A stretch of 64,000 bases of DNA from Cerasicoccus frondis (GTDB taxonomy: Bacteria; Verrucomicrobiota; Verrucomicrobiia; Opitutales; Cerasicoccaceae), in contig JAVDPC010000011.1 in the NCBI GenBank assembly GCA_031296915.1, positions 1-64,000 on the forward strand, written 5' to 3'. The notes beneath the pieces were generated by a model that saw only the letters and a program-made list of their open reading frames with translations, searched no databases and was not told the origin of the DNA. A program made the position numbers and the translations under genes. Below, piece by piece: positions 28,588 through 36,358 of this stretch; the first letter of the stretch is position 1, and each line of letters opens with the position of its first letter.

Positions 28588-30078
28588 GTGAGTTTCAAGA
28601 CCACCCAGCACTACTGCCTATTTTTCCTCCTCATCGCCTGCGCGTTGCTGTTCACCGGCTGCGCGAGTTATCAGGATGAAACCAAGGCGCTGCGCAACGC
28701 CTGGATCTCCGGCAATGATGATTCAGCCGCCTCAATCGCTGCATCCGCCGCGAATGACAAGGACGGCGGCGTGGACCAGATTGTTTTCCGGCTGGAGGAA
28801 GGTTCAGCCCTCCGAGCAGCCGGAAATTATGAAGCCAGCATCGCCGCCTTTGCCGACGCCGACTCCGAAATGAAGGAATACGACGCTGGCGCGGAAATTC
28901 GCCTCGCGGCCGAAGCGGGCGCCACCCTCACGAATCAGAGCTACCTGCCCTACACTGGCACGGCCTACGACAAGATCATGCTCAACACCTACCAGGCGTT
29001 GAACTACCTGCAACTGGGCCAATACGACGACGCCCGCGTCTTTTTGAACCGCGCCCTGGAGCGCCAGCGAGAAGCGGTTAATGAAAACGCAACTCGCATC
29101 GCCGAAGCCACCGCCGCCGCCGAGCAATCCACCGAAAAAGCCCGCACCCAAACCGCTGCAAATCAAAACAAGGACTATGATGTCGAGCGCGCCCAACGGG
29201 ACCCGAAATTCCAACAAAGCCTGAACTCCGTCTATGGTTACCTCGACCAACTCAAGGCCTACGCACCTTACGTGAACCCGTTCACTGTCTACCTTGACGG
29301 CGTGTTCCACTTGGCGCAGGCCACGGATTTGCCAGATGTCGAGCGCGCGGCCAAAGACTTCCAGCGAACCGCGTCGATGATCGGCGCCAACGATTACCTG
29401 GCGGGCGATAACGCCGCCGTGCAAGCCTTGCTTTCGGGCCAATCACTCACACCGGCGACCTACGTTTTCTTCGAAACGGGCATGGCCCCCTACCGCGACG
29501 AAACCCGCATCGACATTCCAGTCTTCATTTTTGGCGCCAAGGGCGTGCCCTACGTCGGCGCTGCGTTCCCCAAGCTGAAAATGAGCGGCCAATACGTGCC
29601 CTACCTCGACGTAGCCGCCAATGGAAAAAATTTCCGCACCAAAACGCTGTGCAACATGGACTCCGTCATCGCTCAGGAGTTCGACAACGAGCTGCCAATC
29701 ATCATCACGAAGACGCTGATCAGCGCAGGCGCCAAGGCGGCCATCACCTATGGACTTTATGAGGCCACCAAGAACGACAGCAATGTCGCCACCGCTGTCA
29801 TGATCGCGGGCGCCCTTTACCAGGCCGCCATGAATCAGGCCGACCTCCGCAGTTGGATCACTTTGCCCAAAGAAGTGCAATTTGCCCGCTTTGACACCCC
29901 TGCAAACCGGAAATTGACGTTGACCCAACCCGTTGGTGGTCAGAAGATCACAGTCACGCTGGAACCCGGCGTGGTCAACGTAGTCTACGTAAAGAGTAAC
30001 AGCACTGCGGCCCCAATGCGGGTCAGCCAATTTGTCCTCAAATCCGATCCTACCACAAATGAAACGCGTTTGTTATAG
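28588..30078 (+). CDS. COG3014-type lipoprotein with TPR-like helices
   Basis: 496 residues from GTG 28588, the only plausible start. Lipobox LLFTGCAS puts the lipidated Cys at about residue 25. Residues 60-260 contain TPR-like helices (EEGSALRAAGNYEASIAAF; LNYLQLGQYDDARVFLNRAL). GAPYVNPFTVYLDGVF-like and PVFIFGAKGVPYVGAAFP segments belong to COG3014. It overlaps the next lipoprotein gene by 20 bases. In many Gram-negatives COG3014, YcfL and LpoB are encoded together and act on peptidoglycan synthase regulation. Confidence 0.85.
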   Translation: MSFKTTQHYCLFFLLIACALLFTGCASYQDETKALRNAWISGNDDSAASIAASAANDKDGGVDQIVFRLEEGSALRAAGNYEASIAAFADADSEMKEYDAGAEIRLAAEAGATLTNQSYLPYTGTAYDKIMLNTYQALNYLQLGQYDDARVFLNRALERQREAVNENATRIAEATAAAEQSTEKARTQTAANQNKDYDVERAQRDPKFQQSLNSVYGYLDQLKAYAPYVNPFTVYLDGVFHLAQATDLPDVERAAKDFQRTASMIGANDYLAGDNAAVQALLSGQSLTPATYVFFETGMAPYRDETRIDIPVFIFGAKGVPYVGAAFPKLKMSGQYVPYLDVAANGKNFRTKTLCNMDSVIAQEFDNELPIIITKTLISAGAKAAITYGLYEATKNDSNVATAVMIAGALYQAAMNQADLRSWITLPKEVQFARFDTPANRKLTLTQPVGGQKITVTLEPGVVNVVYVKSNSTAAPMRVSQFVLKSDPTTNETRLL

Positions 30079-30520
30079 CCTGCTCGCAGTCACTTTCCTG
30101 GCCGTCTTGGCCGGATGTAATTCGGTCAACACCGTTGAGCCCGCCAACCCCAAGGCCGAGCCCAACCTGATTGCGATTAAAAAAGTCGAGACCGACCCCG
30201 CCCTCGCGCGCAAAGTTGAAGTCGTCGATGTCAACGAAGGCCAGCGCGGCGACCTGATGTTTGTCCAAGTGCAGGTCGAAAACCAGAATTACGGCCCCGA
30301 GGACTTCAACTACCAGTTCACGTGGATCGAAGCCGATGGGTTCGAAGTCCAAAGCCCGCCCGCCCTCTGGAAGAGCGGTTTCATCCTCGGCCGTGAAAAG
30401 ATTTTCCTGACTTCCATCGCGCCCAACCCACGCGTCGTGGACTTCCGCCTGAAGCTCCTCGCCCGCGAAACCTACAACGCCACCGTCGGCCAGAGCTCCC
30501 GCCCCAAGCGCGGCTATTAA
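30059..30520 (+). CDS. YcfL-like (DUF1425) lipoprotein
   Basis: 153 residues from ATG 30059, inside the last codons of the preceding gene. Signal peptide with lipobox VLAGCNS. The mature part is a small beta-sandwich: VEVVDVNEGQRGDLMFVQVQVEN and YQFTWIEADGFEV followed by PNPRVVDFRLKL, as in YcfL/DUF1425. YcfL genes usually precede lpoB; here the lpoB-like gene follows but is separated by the GxxExxY insertion. Confidence 0.8.
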   Translation: MKRVCYSLLAVTFLAVLAGCNSVNTVEPANPKAEPNLIAIKKVETDPALARKVEVVDVNEGQRGDLMFVQVQVENQNYGPEDFNYQFTWIEADGFEVQSPPALWKSGFILGREKIFLTSIAPNPRVVDFRLKLLARETYNATVGQSSRPKRGY

Positions 30521-30534
30521 TAAACGGGTTAATT

Positions 30535-30973
30535 CTCACGCAAAGACGCAAAGTCGCAAAGATGGACGAAAACATGATCAGTAGGGAAGTCGTCGATGCT
30601 GCTTTGAAAATTCATCGTGATCTTGGGCCGGGTTTATTAGAGACCGTGTATGAGGCAGTTCTGGCGAAAGAATTGGAAATTCGAGGCCTTAAATCTGAGC
30701 GTCAGGTCAAAATACCAATCAGCTACAATGGGCTATCGTTCGATGAAGGCGTTAGAGCAGATATCGTAATCGATCAGAAGGTTGTTCTGGAATTAAAATC
30801 AGTCGAGCAACTCAGTAAGGTCCATCACAAGCAGTTACTGACCTACCTACGACTAATGAACCTAAATTTAGGCCTGTTAATTAATTTCAATACTCCTCTC
30901 ATCAAAGATGGCATCCATCGCGTCGTAAATCAATTGGCCGCATAAACTTTGCGCCTTTGCGTCTTTGCGTGAG
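30535..30973. mobile_element. GxxExxY unit: gene bracketed by 27-bp inverted repeats
   Basis: Left arm 30535-30561 and right arm 30947-30973 are inverted copies, 26 of 27 identical. Each arm is CTC followed by three octamers of type ACGCAAAG (third octamer TCGCAAAG on the left, GCGCAAAG on the right). The arms touch the gene: the start codon follows the left arm directly and the stop codon ends one base before the right arm. The unit separates ycfL-like and lpoB-like genes that usually adjoin, so an insertion is inferred. Confidence 0.75.
30562..30945 (+). CDS. GxxExxY-family protein (PDDEXK_3 nuclease-like)
   Basis: 127 residues. GPGLLETVYEAVLAKEL contains the name-giving GxxExxY. VRADIVIDQKVVLELKSVEQL supplies D...ExK, the catalytic pattern of PD-(D/E)xK nucleases, and HHKQLLTYLRLMNLNLGLLINF is the conserved C-terminal Q..Y..L block. 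The AAAG octamer just before the ATG may act as a ribosome-binding site. The family often occurs in many copies per genome; its function is unknown. Codons are A/T-richer than neighbours, consistent with recent arrival. Confidence 0.88.
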   Translation: MDENMISREVVDAALKIHRDLGPGLLETVYEAVLAKELEIRGLKSERQVKIPISYNGLSFDEGVRADIVIDQKVVLELKSVEQLSKVHHKQLLTYLRLMNLNLGLLINFNTPLIKDGIHRVVNQLAA

Positions 30974-31017
30974 TTTCATTTCGTATTTATAAGAATAATC
31001 ATTTAACCATCAGCATC

Positions 31018-31632
31018 ATGAAAACACGCCTTGCCTTGCTCAGTCTTGCCGCCCTGCCGGTAATTTTCGCGGGTTGCTCCTCTTCCGGAACACCTGGCCG
31101 TAATGCGCGCTACGTCGACTCCGAAGGCACGCAGACCATTGTCAGTCTCGACAAGATCAACATTCAGGACTGGTCCAACGCCGCCGACCAGATGGTGCAA
31201 AGTATGCTCCTCAGCGGTGTGCTTGACCGCGCGCCCACCCAGCCCGCCGTGCTCGGCATAGGCCGCATCACCAACAAGACCACACAGCAGGTCGACACTG
31301 ATTATCTGACGAAGAAAATCCGCGTCGCGCTCAACCAGAGCGGCAAAGTCGTCACGACGACGACTTACGGCCTCGGCAACTACGCCGAAGACGAGCTGGC
31401 CCGCCAGACGATGGAAATCCAGAAGTTCGAAAACAACGACACGAGCACCCAGCCACTGCCATACTTCACCCTCACGGGCAAGCTGCTGGAAGACCGCGCC
31501 TCTGCGGGCAAAACAAACCAAGTCACTTACACGTTCCAACTCAGCCTGACTCAGACCAACAACGGCCTCGCCGTCTGGGAAGACGAAAAGAACATCACCA
31601 AGCAAGGCGAAAAGAACGCGGTGGGCTGGTAA
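31018..31632 (+). CDS. lpoB: LpoB-like penicillin-binding-protein activator lipoprotein
   Basis: 204 residues with lipobox IFAGCSS. YLTKKIRVALNQSGKV and ETMEIQKF-type and YTFQLSLTQTNNGLAVWEDEKNITKQG segments match the LpoB/PBP1b-activator fold (TolB-N-like). The mature protein starts with a short flexible region. Expected role: outer-membrane lipoprotein that reaches through the periplasm to stimulate a class A penicillin-binding protein. It forms a trio with the COG3014 and YcfL-like genes upstream. Confidence 0.8.
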   Translation: MKTRLALLSLAALPVIFAGCSSSGTPGRNARYVDSEGTQTIVSLDKINIQDWSNAADQMVQSMLLSGVLDRAPTQPAVLGIGRITNKTTQQVDTDYLTKKIRVALNQSGKVVTTTTYGLGNYAEDELARQTMEIQKFENNDTSTQPLPYFTLTGKLLEDRASAGKTNQVTYTFQLSLTQTNNGLAVWEDEKNITKQGEKNAVGW

Positions 31633-31651
31633 GCCCGAACCAGCACACAGT

Positions 31652-31716
31652 CGCAAGCGCAAAGAAATCGTATATTTTAATACGGTCTGGAATTTTGCCT
31701 TGGCTAAGCGCTTGCG
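31652..31716. repeat. 9-bp inverted repeat before nadC
   Basis: CGCAAGCGC (31652-31660) and GCGCTTGCG (31708-31716) are exact inverted copies 47 bases apart, in the lpoB-nadC gap. It could be a weak hairpin or operator; no T-run follows. Confidence 0.3.
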
Positions 31717-31734
31717 CTGAAAGAAGATGCGCAC

Positions 31735-32664
31735 ATGGCCAAACGCCCTCTGGATGACTTTAGCCAACGCCTCGACTGGGACGATATCGACTCGGACTGG
31801 ATTGCGCGTCTGATCGAACTCGCCTGGCGCGAAGACCTCGCTGGCGGCGGGCTCGCCAACGCGCCTCAGGGCATTGGCGACGCCACCACCGAAACCGTCA
31901 TCCAGCCCGGACAAGGCGCCGCTCAACTCACTGCCCGCAAACCGATGACGCTCGCCGGGCTGCCACTGATCAACCTGATCCTGGAACGCTACAGCCGCGG
32001 CACCATACGTGCAGTGTTCAAGACGCAACTACAGGACGGCGACTCTCTGGCGGCCGGGGAACCGCTTGGCCTGATCACCGGCGAGAAAAGCGTCATCCTG
32101 ACTGCGGAGCGCGTGGTGTTAAATTTCCTCCAACGCCTGACTGGCGTGGCGACTGAAACCCAGCGTTACGTTGTCGCCTTGGGCGACACGCCCACCCGCT
32201 TGCTGGACACCCGTAAAACCACTCCCGCCTACCGAGTTCTGGAGAAGTATGCCGTTGCCTGCGGGGGGGGGTGGAATCACCGCATCGGCCTTTACGACCG
32301 CATCATGCTGAAAGACAACCACTTGGCCGCCGCGGGCGCAGACAAAGGCGCGCGATTGGCAGCCGCCGTCAAACTGGCCAAGGACAAGCGCCCCGACCTC
32401 GGCATCGAAGTCGAAGTGGACGAGATGGAGCAAATCTCACCCGTCATCGACGCTGGCGCAGACGTCATCATGCTGGATAATTTCAATAATGAACGCTTGA
32501 GCGAAGCAATATCTCTTATTGGTGACAAATGCCTGACGGAAGCCAGTGGCGGCATCACCATTGAGCGCATGCCGTCTTTGGCAACGCTTGGTTTGGACTA
32601 CATTTCAACCGGCGCAACGGTCCACCAGGCCGCTTGGGTCGACATTGGACTCGACTGGCAATGA
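31735..32664 (+). CDS. nadC: Nicotinate-nucleotide pyrophosphorylase (carboxylating)
   Basis: 309 residues. Family motifs ERVVLNFLQRLTGVAT, LLDTRKTTPAYRVLEKYAV, CGGGWNHRIGLYDRIMLKDN and EVEVDEMEQ, VIMLDNF, EASGGITIE. Makes nicotinate mononucleotide from quinolinate and PRPP. Within the CGGGW codons nine G occur in a row (32262-32270). The stop overlaps the birA start by four bases, so nadC-birA-coaX form a cofactor operon. Confidence 0.95.
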   Translation: MAKRPLDDFSQRLDWDDIDSDWIARLIELAWREDLAGGGLANAPQGIGDATTETVIQPGQGAAQLTARKPMTLAGLPLINLILERYSRGTIRAVFKTQLQDGDSLAAGEPLGLITGEKSVILTAERVVLNFLQRLTGVATETQRYVVALGDTPTRLLDTRKTTPAYRVLEKYAVACGGGWNHRIGLYDRIMLKDNHLAAAGADKGARLAAAVKLAKDKRPDLGIEVEVDEMEQISPVIDAGADVIMLDNFNNERLSEAISLIGDKCLTEASGGITIERMPSLATLGLDYISTGATVHQAAWVDIGLDWQ

Positions 32665-33668
32665 ACGACACGATCAATGAATCGGACTTAAGCCTCCTGG
32701 CCGCACTCTGTGAAGCGCAACCGGACTTTGTCTCAGGCGAAGCGCTCGCCGAACGGCTCGGCGTGTCACGCGTCAGCATTAAAAGTCGGCTGGACCGCCT
32801 CAAGGAAGCAGGATTCGAGATCGAAGCCGCCCGCAAGCAAGGATATGCGCTAATCTCAGAGCCCCCTACCCTACATCCGCTGATGCTGGAGCTTCAGTTG
32901 CGCAAGCTCGGCACAGAGCTCAATTGGATTTTGCTCGATGAATGCGCCAGCACCAACGACGAAGCGATGCGCAAACTCACCGAAGGCGCCCAAAGTCCCC
33001 TAGTGGTGATATCGCGACGACAAAAAGCGGGGCGCGGTCGCCTGGGACGTCGTTGGCACAGCGACGACGATGGGAATTTGATGCTCAGTTTCGGCGTCCG
33101 CCCGGACAAGCCTCCGGCGTTCATGCAGCGCTTTACGGTTTGGGTCGGCCTTCGCCTGGCTGCGCGACTCTCCAACTATAGCGGCGTCAGCGTTAAGGCA
33201 AAGTGGCCCAATGACTTACTCATCAATGGCCGCAAGTTGGCGGGCATTCTGACCGAAGCACGCATGGATTCCGACCGCATGCGCGAGCTGATCCTTGGCC
33301 TCGGCCTGAACATCAATAGCGCCGTCGACACCTGGCCTGACGAGGTCCGCAACATCGCCACAAGCCTCGCCTACGCCAGCAAGCAGCGCTTCTCCATGAG
33401 CGCGGCCACCGCGCTGATCCTCACCGAACTCGTCCGCGCTTACGAAGACTACCAAAATGGCGAGATCGACGCCGAGCTGGACAAGCTTTGGGCGGAATAT
33501 TCCGCCATTAATCACCAATCAGTGACTATATCTACTTACGACGGATTGATCGAAGGCGAAGTCGTGGGCATCGACAGCTCTAGCGCCCTGCGCCTGAAGT
33601 TGGCCAATGGCGACATTAAAACCTTTGCCGCCGGCGACGTCAGCCTGAGCGGTCAGTTACCAGCGTGA
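32661..33668 (+). CDS. birA: Biotin-[acetyl-CoA-carboxylase] ligase / biotin repressor
   Basis: 335 residues from ATG 32661 (ATGA overlap with nadC). N-terminal winged HTH (SGEALAERLGVSRVSIKSRL, about residues 22-42), then the ligase domain with KAGRGRLGRRW (biotinyl-AMP loop) and KWPNDLLINGRKLAGIL, and an SH3-like C-terminal domain. The HTH implies BirA can act as transcription repressor as well as biotin ligase; no biotin operator was identified here. Confidence 0.93.
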   Translation: MNDTINESDLSLLAALCEAQPDFVSGEALAERLGVSRVSIKSRLDRLKEAGFEIEAARKQGYALISEPPTLHPLMLELQLRKLGTELNWILLDECASTNDEAMRKLTEGAQSPLVVISRRQKAGRGRLGRRWHSDDDGNLMLSFGVRPDKPPAFMQRFTVWVGLRLAARLSNYSGVSVKAKWPNDLLINGRKLAGILTEARMDSDRMRELILGLGLNINSAVDTWPDEVRNIATSLAYASKQRFSMSAATALILTELVRAYEDYQNGEIDAELDKLWAEYSAINHQSVTISTYDGLIEGEVVGIDSSSALRLKLANGDIKTFAAGDVSLSGQLPA

Positions 33669-33670
33669 TC

Positions 33671-34429
33671 ATGAGCGAGATCCTTGTCATCGATGTAGGC
33701 AACACGCGCGCAAAATGGGCCATCGTCGGGGAGCAAAAAGTGGTGCAGCGCGGCGCAGTGCCGACCCTTGAGCTCATTGCCTCCCTACCGGATATTTTAG
33801 CCAAATCGGCGTCGACCATCAGTTGGTGCTCGGTCGTCCAAATGGTAAGCGAACCCCTCTCGACCGCCTTAACTCAAGCCGGACGCGCTCATCATCGACT
33901 AACGTGCCACGACGCCCCAGGCCTCCCCTTTTCCTATCCCAAGCCGGAGCAAGTCGGCCAGGACCGCCTGGCCAATGCAATTGGCGCTCAGGCATTGGTC
34001 GGCGCGCCAGCCGCCGTGGTCGACATGGGCACCGCGACGACCTTCGATCTGGTAAGCGCCAAACAGGGCTTTATTGGCGGCATCATTTTGCCCGGACTTG
34101 CCTCCATGACGGATTACCTGAACGAGAAAGTCAGCATGCTGCCCAAATTAAACCCCAATGAACTTTCCCTCTCCCCCCGCATTGGCCGCAGCACGCTCGA
34201 AGCCATGCAGGTCGGCTGCGCCCGCGGCTACCCCAGCATGATTCGCGGCCTGCTGGACGGCGTGCGCGATGAATTCGCGGCCCTCGGCGAGCCAGAGCCC
34301 ACCGTCATCCTCACCGGCGGCGCCACCCGCGGCGTCATTCGTGAGGCCTTAGCCGAATATCGCGCCGAGCCCGACCTGACGCTGATTGGTCTGGCCGAGG
34401 CTCAACGACGAAGAATGACAACCCGATAG
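33671..34429 (+). CDS. coaX: Type III pantothenate kinase
   Basis: 252 residues from ATG 33671 (GTG 33665 overlaps the birA stop). DVGNTRAKWAIV is the N-terminal phosphate loop, DRLANAIGA and VVDMGTATTFDLV the ASKHA phosphate-2 region, and GGIILPGLASM the pantothenate-side loop. First step of CoA synthesis, potassium-dependent and not feedback-inhibited by CoA in this type. birA-coaX adjacency is common in bacteria. Confidence 0.93.
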   Translation: MSEILVIDVGNTRAKWAIVGEQKVVQRGAVPTLELIASLPDILAKSASTISWCSVVQMVSEPLSTALTQAGRAHHRLTCHDAPGLPFSYPKPEQVGQDRLANAIGAQALVGAPAAVVDMGTATTFDLVSAKQGFIGGIILPGLASMTDYLNEKVSMLPKLNPNELSLSPRIGRSTLEAMQVGCARGYPSMIRGLLDGVRDEFAALGEPEPTVILTGGATRGVIREALAEYRAEPDLTLIGLAEAQRRRMTTR

Positions 34430-34553
34430 GATCGCGTGGTTTGATACTTGATTCCGGCGAGAACTTTCCCTTTGCTCTGCCGGTTTAAAATATTGGTTCG
34501 GGCTGTGATTTCGGTGAACGTAATTACGGTTTGAGCTGTCAGAAGTTCGCATC

Positions 34554-35591
34554 GTGCCAGAGGAGCAAGCAAAAGAATCCCCACCACCCGCAATTGAAGT
34601 CATCGGCCTAACCAAGCGCTATGGGCGCGTCAAGGCGATTGACGGCGTGTCCTTCCGCGTGGAGCCAGGGCAAGTCGTCGGCTTTTTGGGGCCCAACGGC
34701 GCGGGCAAAAGCACCACGATGCGCACCATTTGCGGCCTACAGCCCGCGACTTCCGGCATTGTCCGCATTTGTGGCATCCCGGTCGCCACCAACCCCTACG
34801 AAACCAAGCGCCACATCGGCTACATGCCCGAGCACAATCCGTTGCCCGAGGACATGCGCGTGCTGGAATACCTCCGCTACCGCGCCCGCCTGAAAGAGGT
34901 GCCTATGCGCAAGGTGAAGAGCCGCGTCGACGAGGCCATGGAAATTTGCGATCTCCAGCGGAAGGCCCGCCGCAAGGTGATTGGCGCCTTGTCCAAGGGT
35001 TACCGTCAGCGCGTAGGCATCGCAGACGCCATTTTGGCCGAGCCGGATGTCATCGTTATGGACGAGCCGACCATCGGCCTCGACCCGCACCAAATTCTGT
35101 CCATCCGCAACCTGATCGACAGCCTGCGCGGTCGCATGAGCGTGATCATTTCGAGCCACATTTTGCCGGAAATCGAAAAATCCTGCGACCGCGTGATCAT
35201 CATCAACCAAGGCCGCATCGTCGCCAATGGCAACTCCGCCAGCTTGCGCAAAGAATTCCTGCCCAAGACCACCTACCGCCTCAACGTCAACCTGAACAAG
35301 GGCGACTTGGGGCGCGTGCTCTCCGGCGTGCACCACGACCTCACCATCGACACCACCACGCCGCTGGATGACGACTACTGGGAGCATCGCTGCAAGGCGC
35401 CGTCAGACCTGGTCTTGACCGAACCCATTTTGGAGGCACTGCAACGGTCCAACGCGCGCATTCGCGAGCTTGCCCGCCTCCAGCCAAACCTCGAAGACAT
35501 TTTCATGGCCGCCACGCGCCGCAGTTGGGATGAGACTGCCGCTCCGTTCAAGGGCCACACCCGCCCCGGCGTCCCCATGCCCAAGCACTAA
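34554..35591 (+). CDS. ABC transporter ATP-binding protein (GldA-like)
   Basis: 345 residues from GTG 34554. Walker A GPNGAGKST, Q-loop near EHNPLPEDMRVLEYL, signature LSKGYRQRVGIADAI and Walker B VIVMDEPTIGLDP are intact. The C-terminal 110 residues extend beyond the ATPase core as in GldA/NatA-type exporters. Two bases separate it from the permease gene. First gene of a five-gene cluster through 42710. Confidence 0.9.
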   Translation: MPEEQAKESPPPAIEVIGLTKRYGRVKAIDGVSFRVEPGQVVGFLGPNGAGKSTTMRTICGLQPATSGIVRICGIPVATNPYETKRHIGYMPEHNPLPEDMRVLEYLRYRARLKEVPMRKVKSRVDEAMEICDLQRKARRKVIGALSKGYRQRVGIADAILAEPDVIVMDEPTIGLDPHQILSIRNLIDSLRGRMSVIISSHILPEIEKSCDRVIIINQGRIVANGNSASLRKEFLPKTTYRLNVNLNKGDLGRVLSGVHHDLTIDTTTPLDDDYWEHRCKAPSDLVLTEPILEALQRSNARIRELARLQPNLEDIFMAATRRSWDETAAPFKGHTRPGVPMPKH

Positions 35592-35593
35592 CC

Positions 35594-36358
35594 ATGCGTC
35601 ACTTTTTCACCCTTTTGCTTCACGAATTGCGGATGCTGCTGATCGCGCCGGCCAGCTTTGTGGCGGCGGTGCTCTACCTGCTGCTGATGACGTTCGTATA
35701 TTATTTCTATCTGAACACCGCCGCTTCCGAGCCAACCGATCAGACCGTGGCCGTGTGGTTTTTCCAGGCATTCTGGATTCCGGTGTGTTTCATGATCCCG
35801 CTGCTCACCATGAAGTCCATCGCCGAGGAGCGGCGCCTGGGCACTCTGGAAACTCTGATGACCACGCCCGCCACCGCGCTGCAGATCGTGCTGAGCAAAT
35901 TCCTGAGCAGCTATCTGTTCTACATTTGCCTGTGGGCGCTGACGATTCCCTTTCCGTTCATCGTGCACTATTACGTGGGCGAAAGCGTGCCGCTGGACCT
36001 GCTGTTCAGCCCAGCCTCGATGATTGGCGGCTACAGCTTTATCGCGATCAGCGGCTTGCTTTACATCGCAGTAGGCATATTCGCCAGCAGCATGACGCGC
36101 AACCAACTCGTTGCGGGCATGCTGAGCTTCTGCATTCTTTTCGTGATGATCCTCGCTGGCGCACTCATGGTGAAGATGCCGGTGATCGACGCCCAGTGGT
36201 TACAGCAGTCCTTCGACATCGTGAACTACATCAACTCGTTCGAGCATTTGGAAGACTTCAGCCGTGGCGTTCTGGACTCTCGCCCGCTCTTCCTCTATGG
36301 CAGCTTGACCATGCTGCTGCTCGGCATCACCACCCTTGTCGTCGAAAGTAAAGCATGA
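35594..36358 (+). CDS. ABC-2-type transporter permease (GldF-like)
   Basis: 254 residues, six membrane helices: RMLLIAPASFVAAVLYLLL, FFQAFWIPVCFMIPLL, a loop with EERRLGTLETLMTTPAT (conserved ABC-2 coupling motif), then four more helices. It pairs with the ATPase just upstream and overlaps the following gene by four bases. The pair plus a GldG-like protein is the arrangement of the GldA/GldF/GldG transporter; substrate unknown. Confidence 0.87.
   Translation: MRHFFTLLLHELRMLLIAPASFVAAVLYLLLMTFVYYFYLNTAASEPTDQTVAVWFFQAFWIPVCFMIPLLTMKSIAEERRLGTLETLMTTPATALQIVLSKFLSSYLFYICLWALTIPFPFIVHYYVGESVPLDLLFSPASMIGGYSFIAISGLLYIAVGIFASSMTRNQLVAGMLSFCILFVMILAGALMVKMPVIDAQWLQQSFDIVNYINSFEHLEDFSRGVLDSRPLFLYGSLTMLLLGITTLVVESKA

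Noticed and set aside
31003..32028. 341-codon antisense frame across lpoB and nadC
   Set aside because: It crosses two well-supported genes and their intergenic region; no motif.
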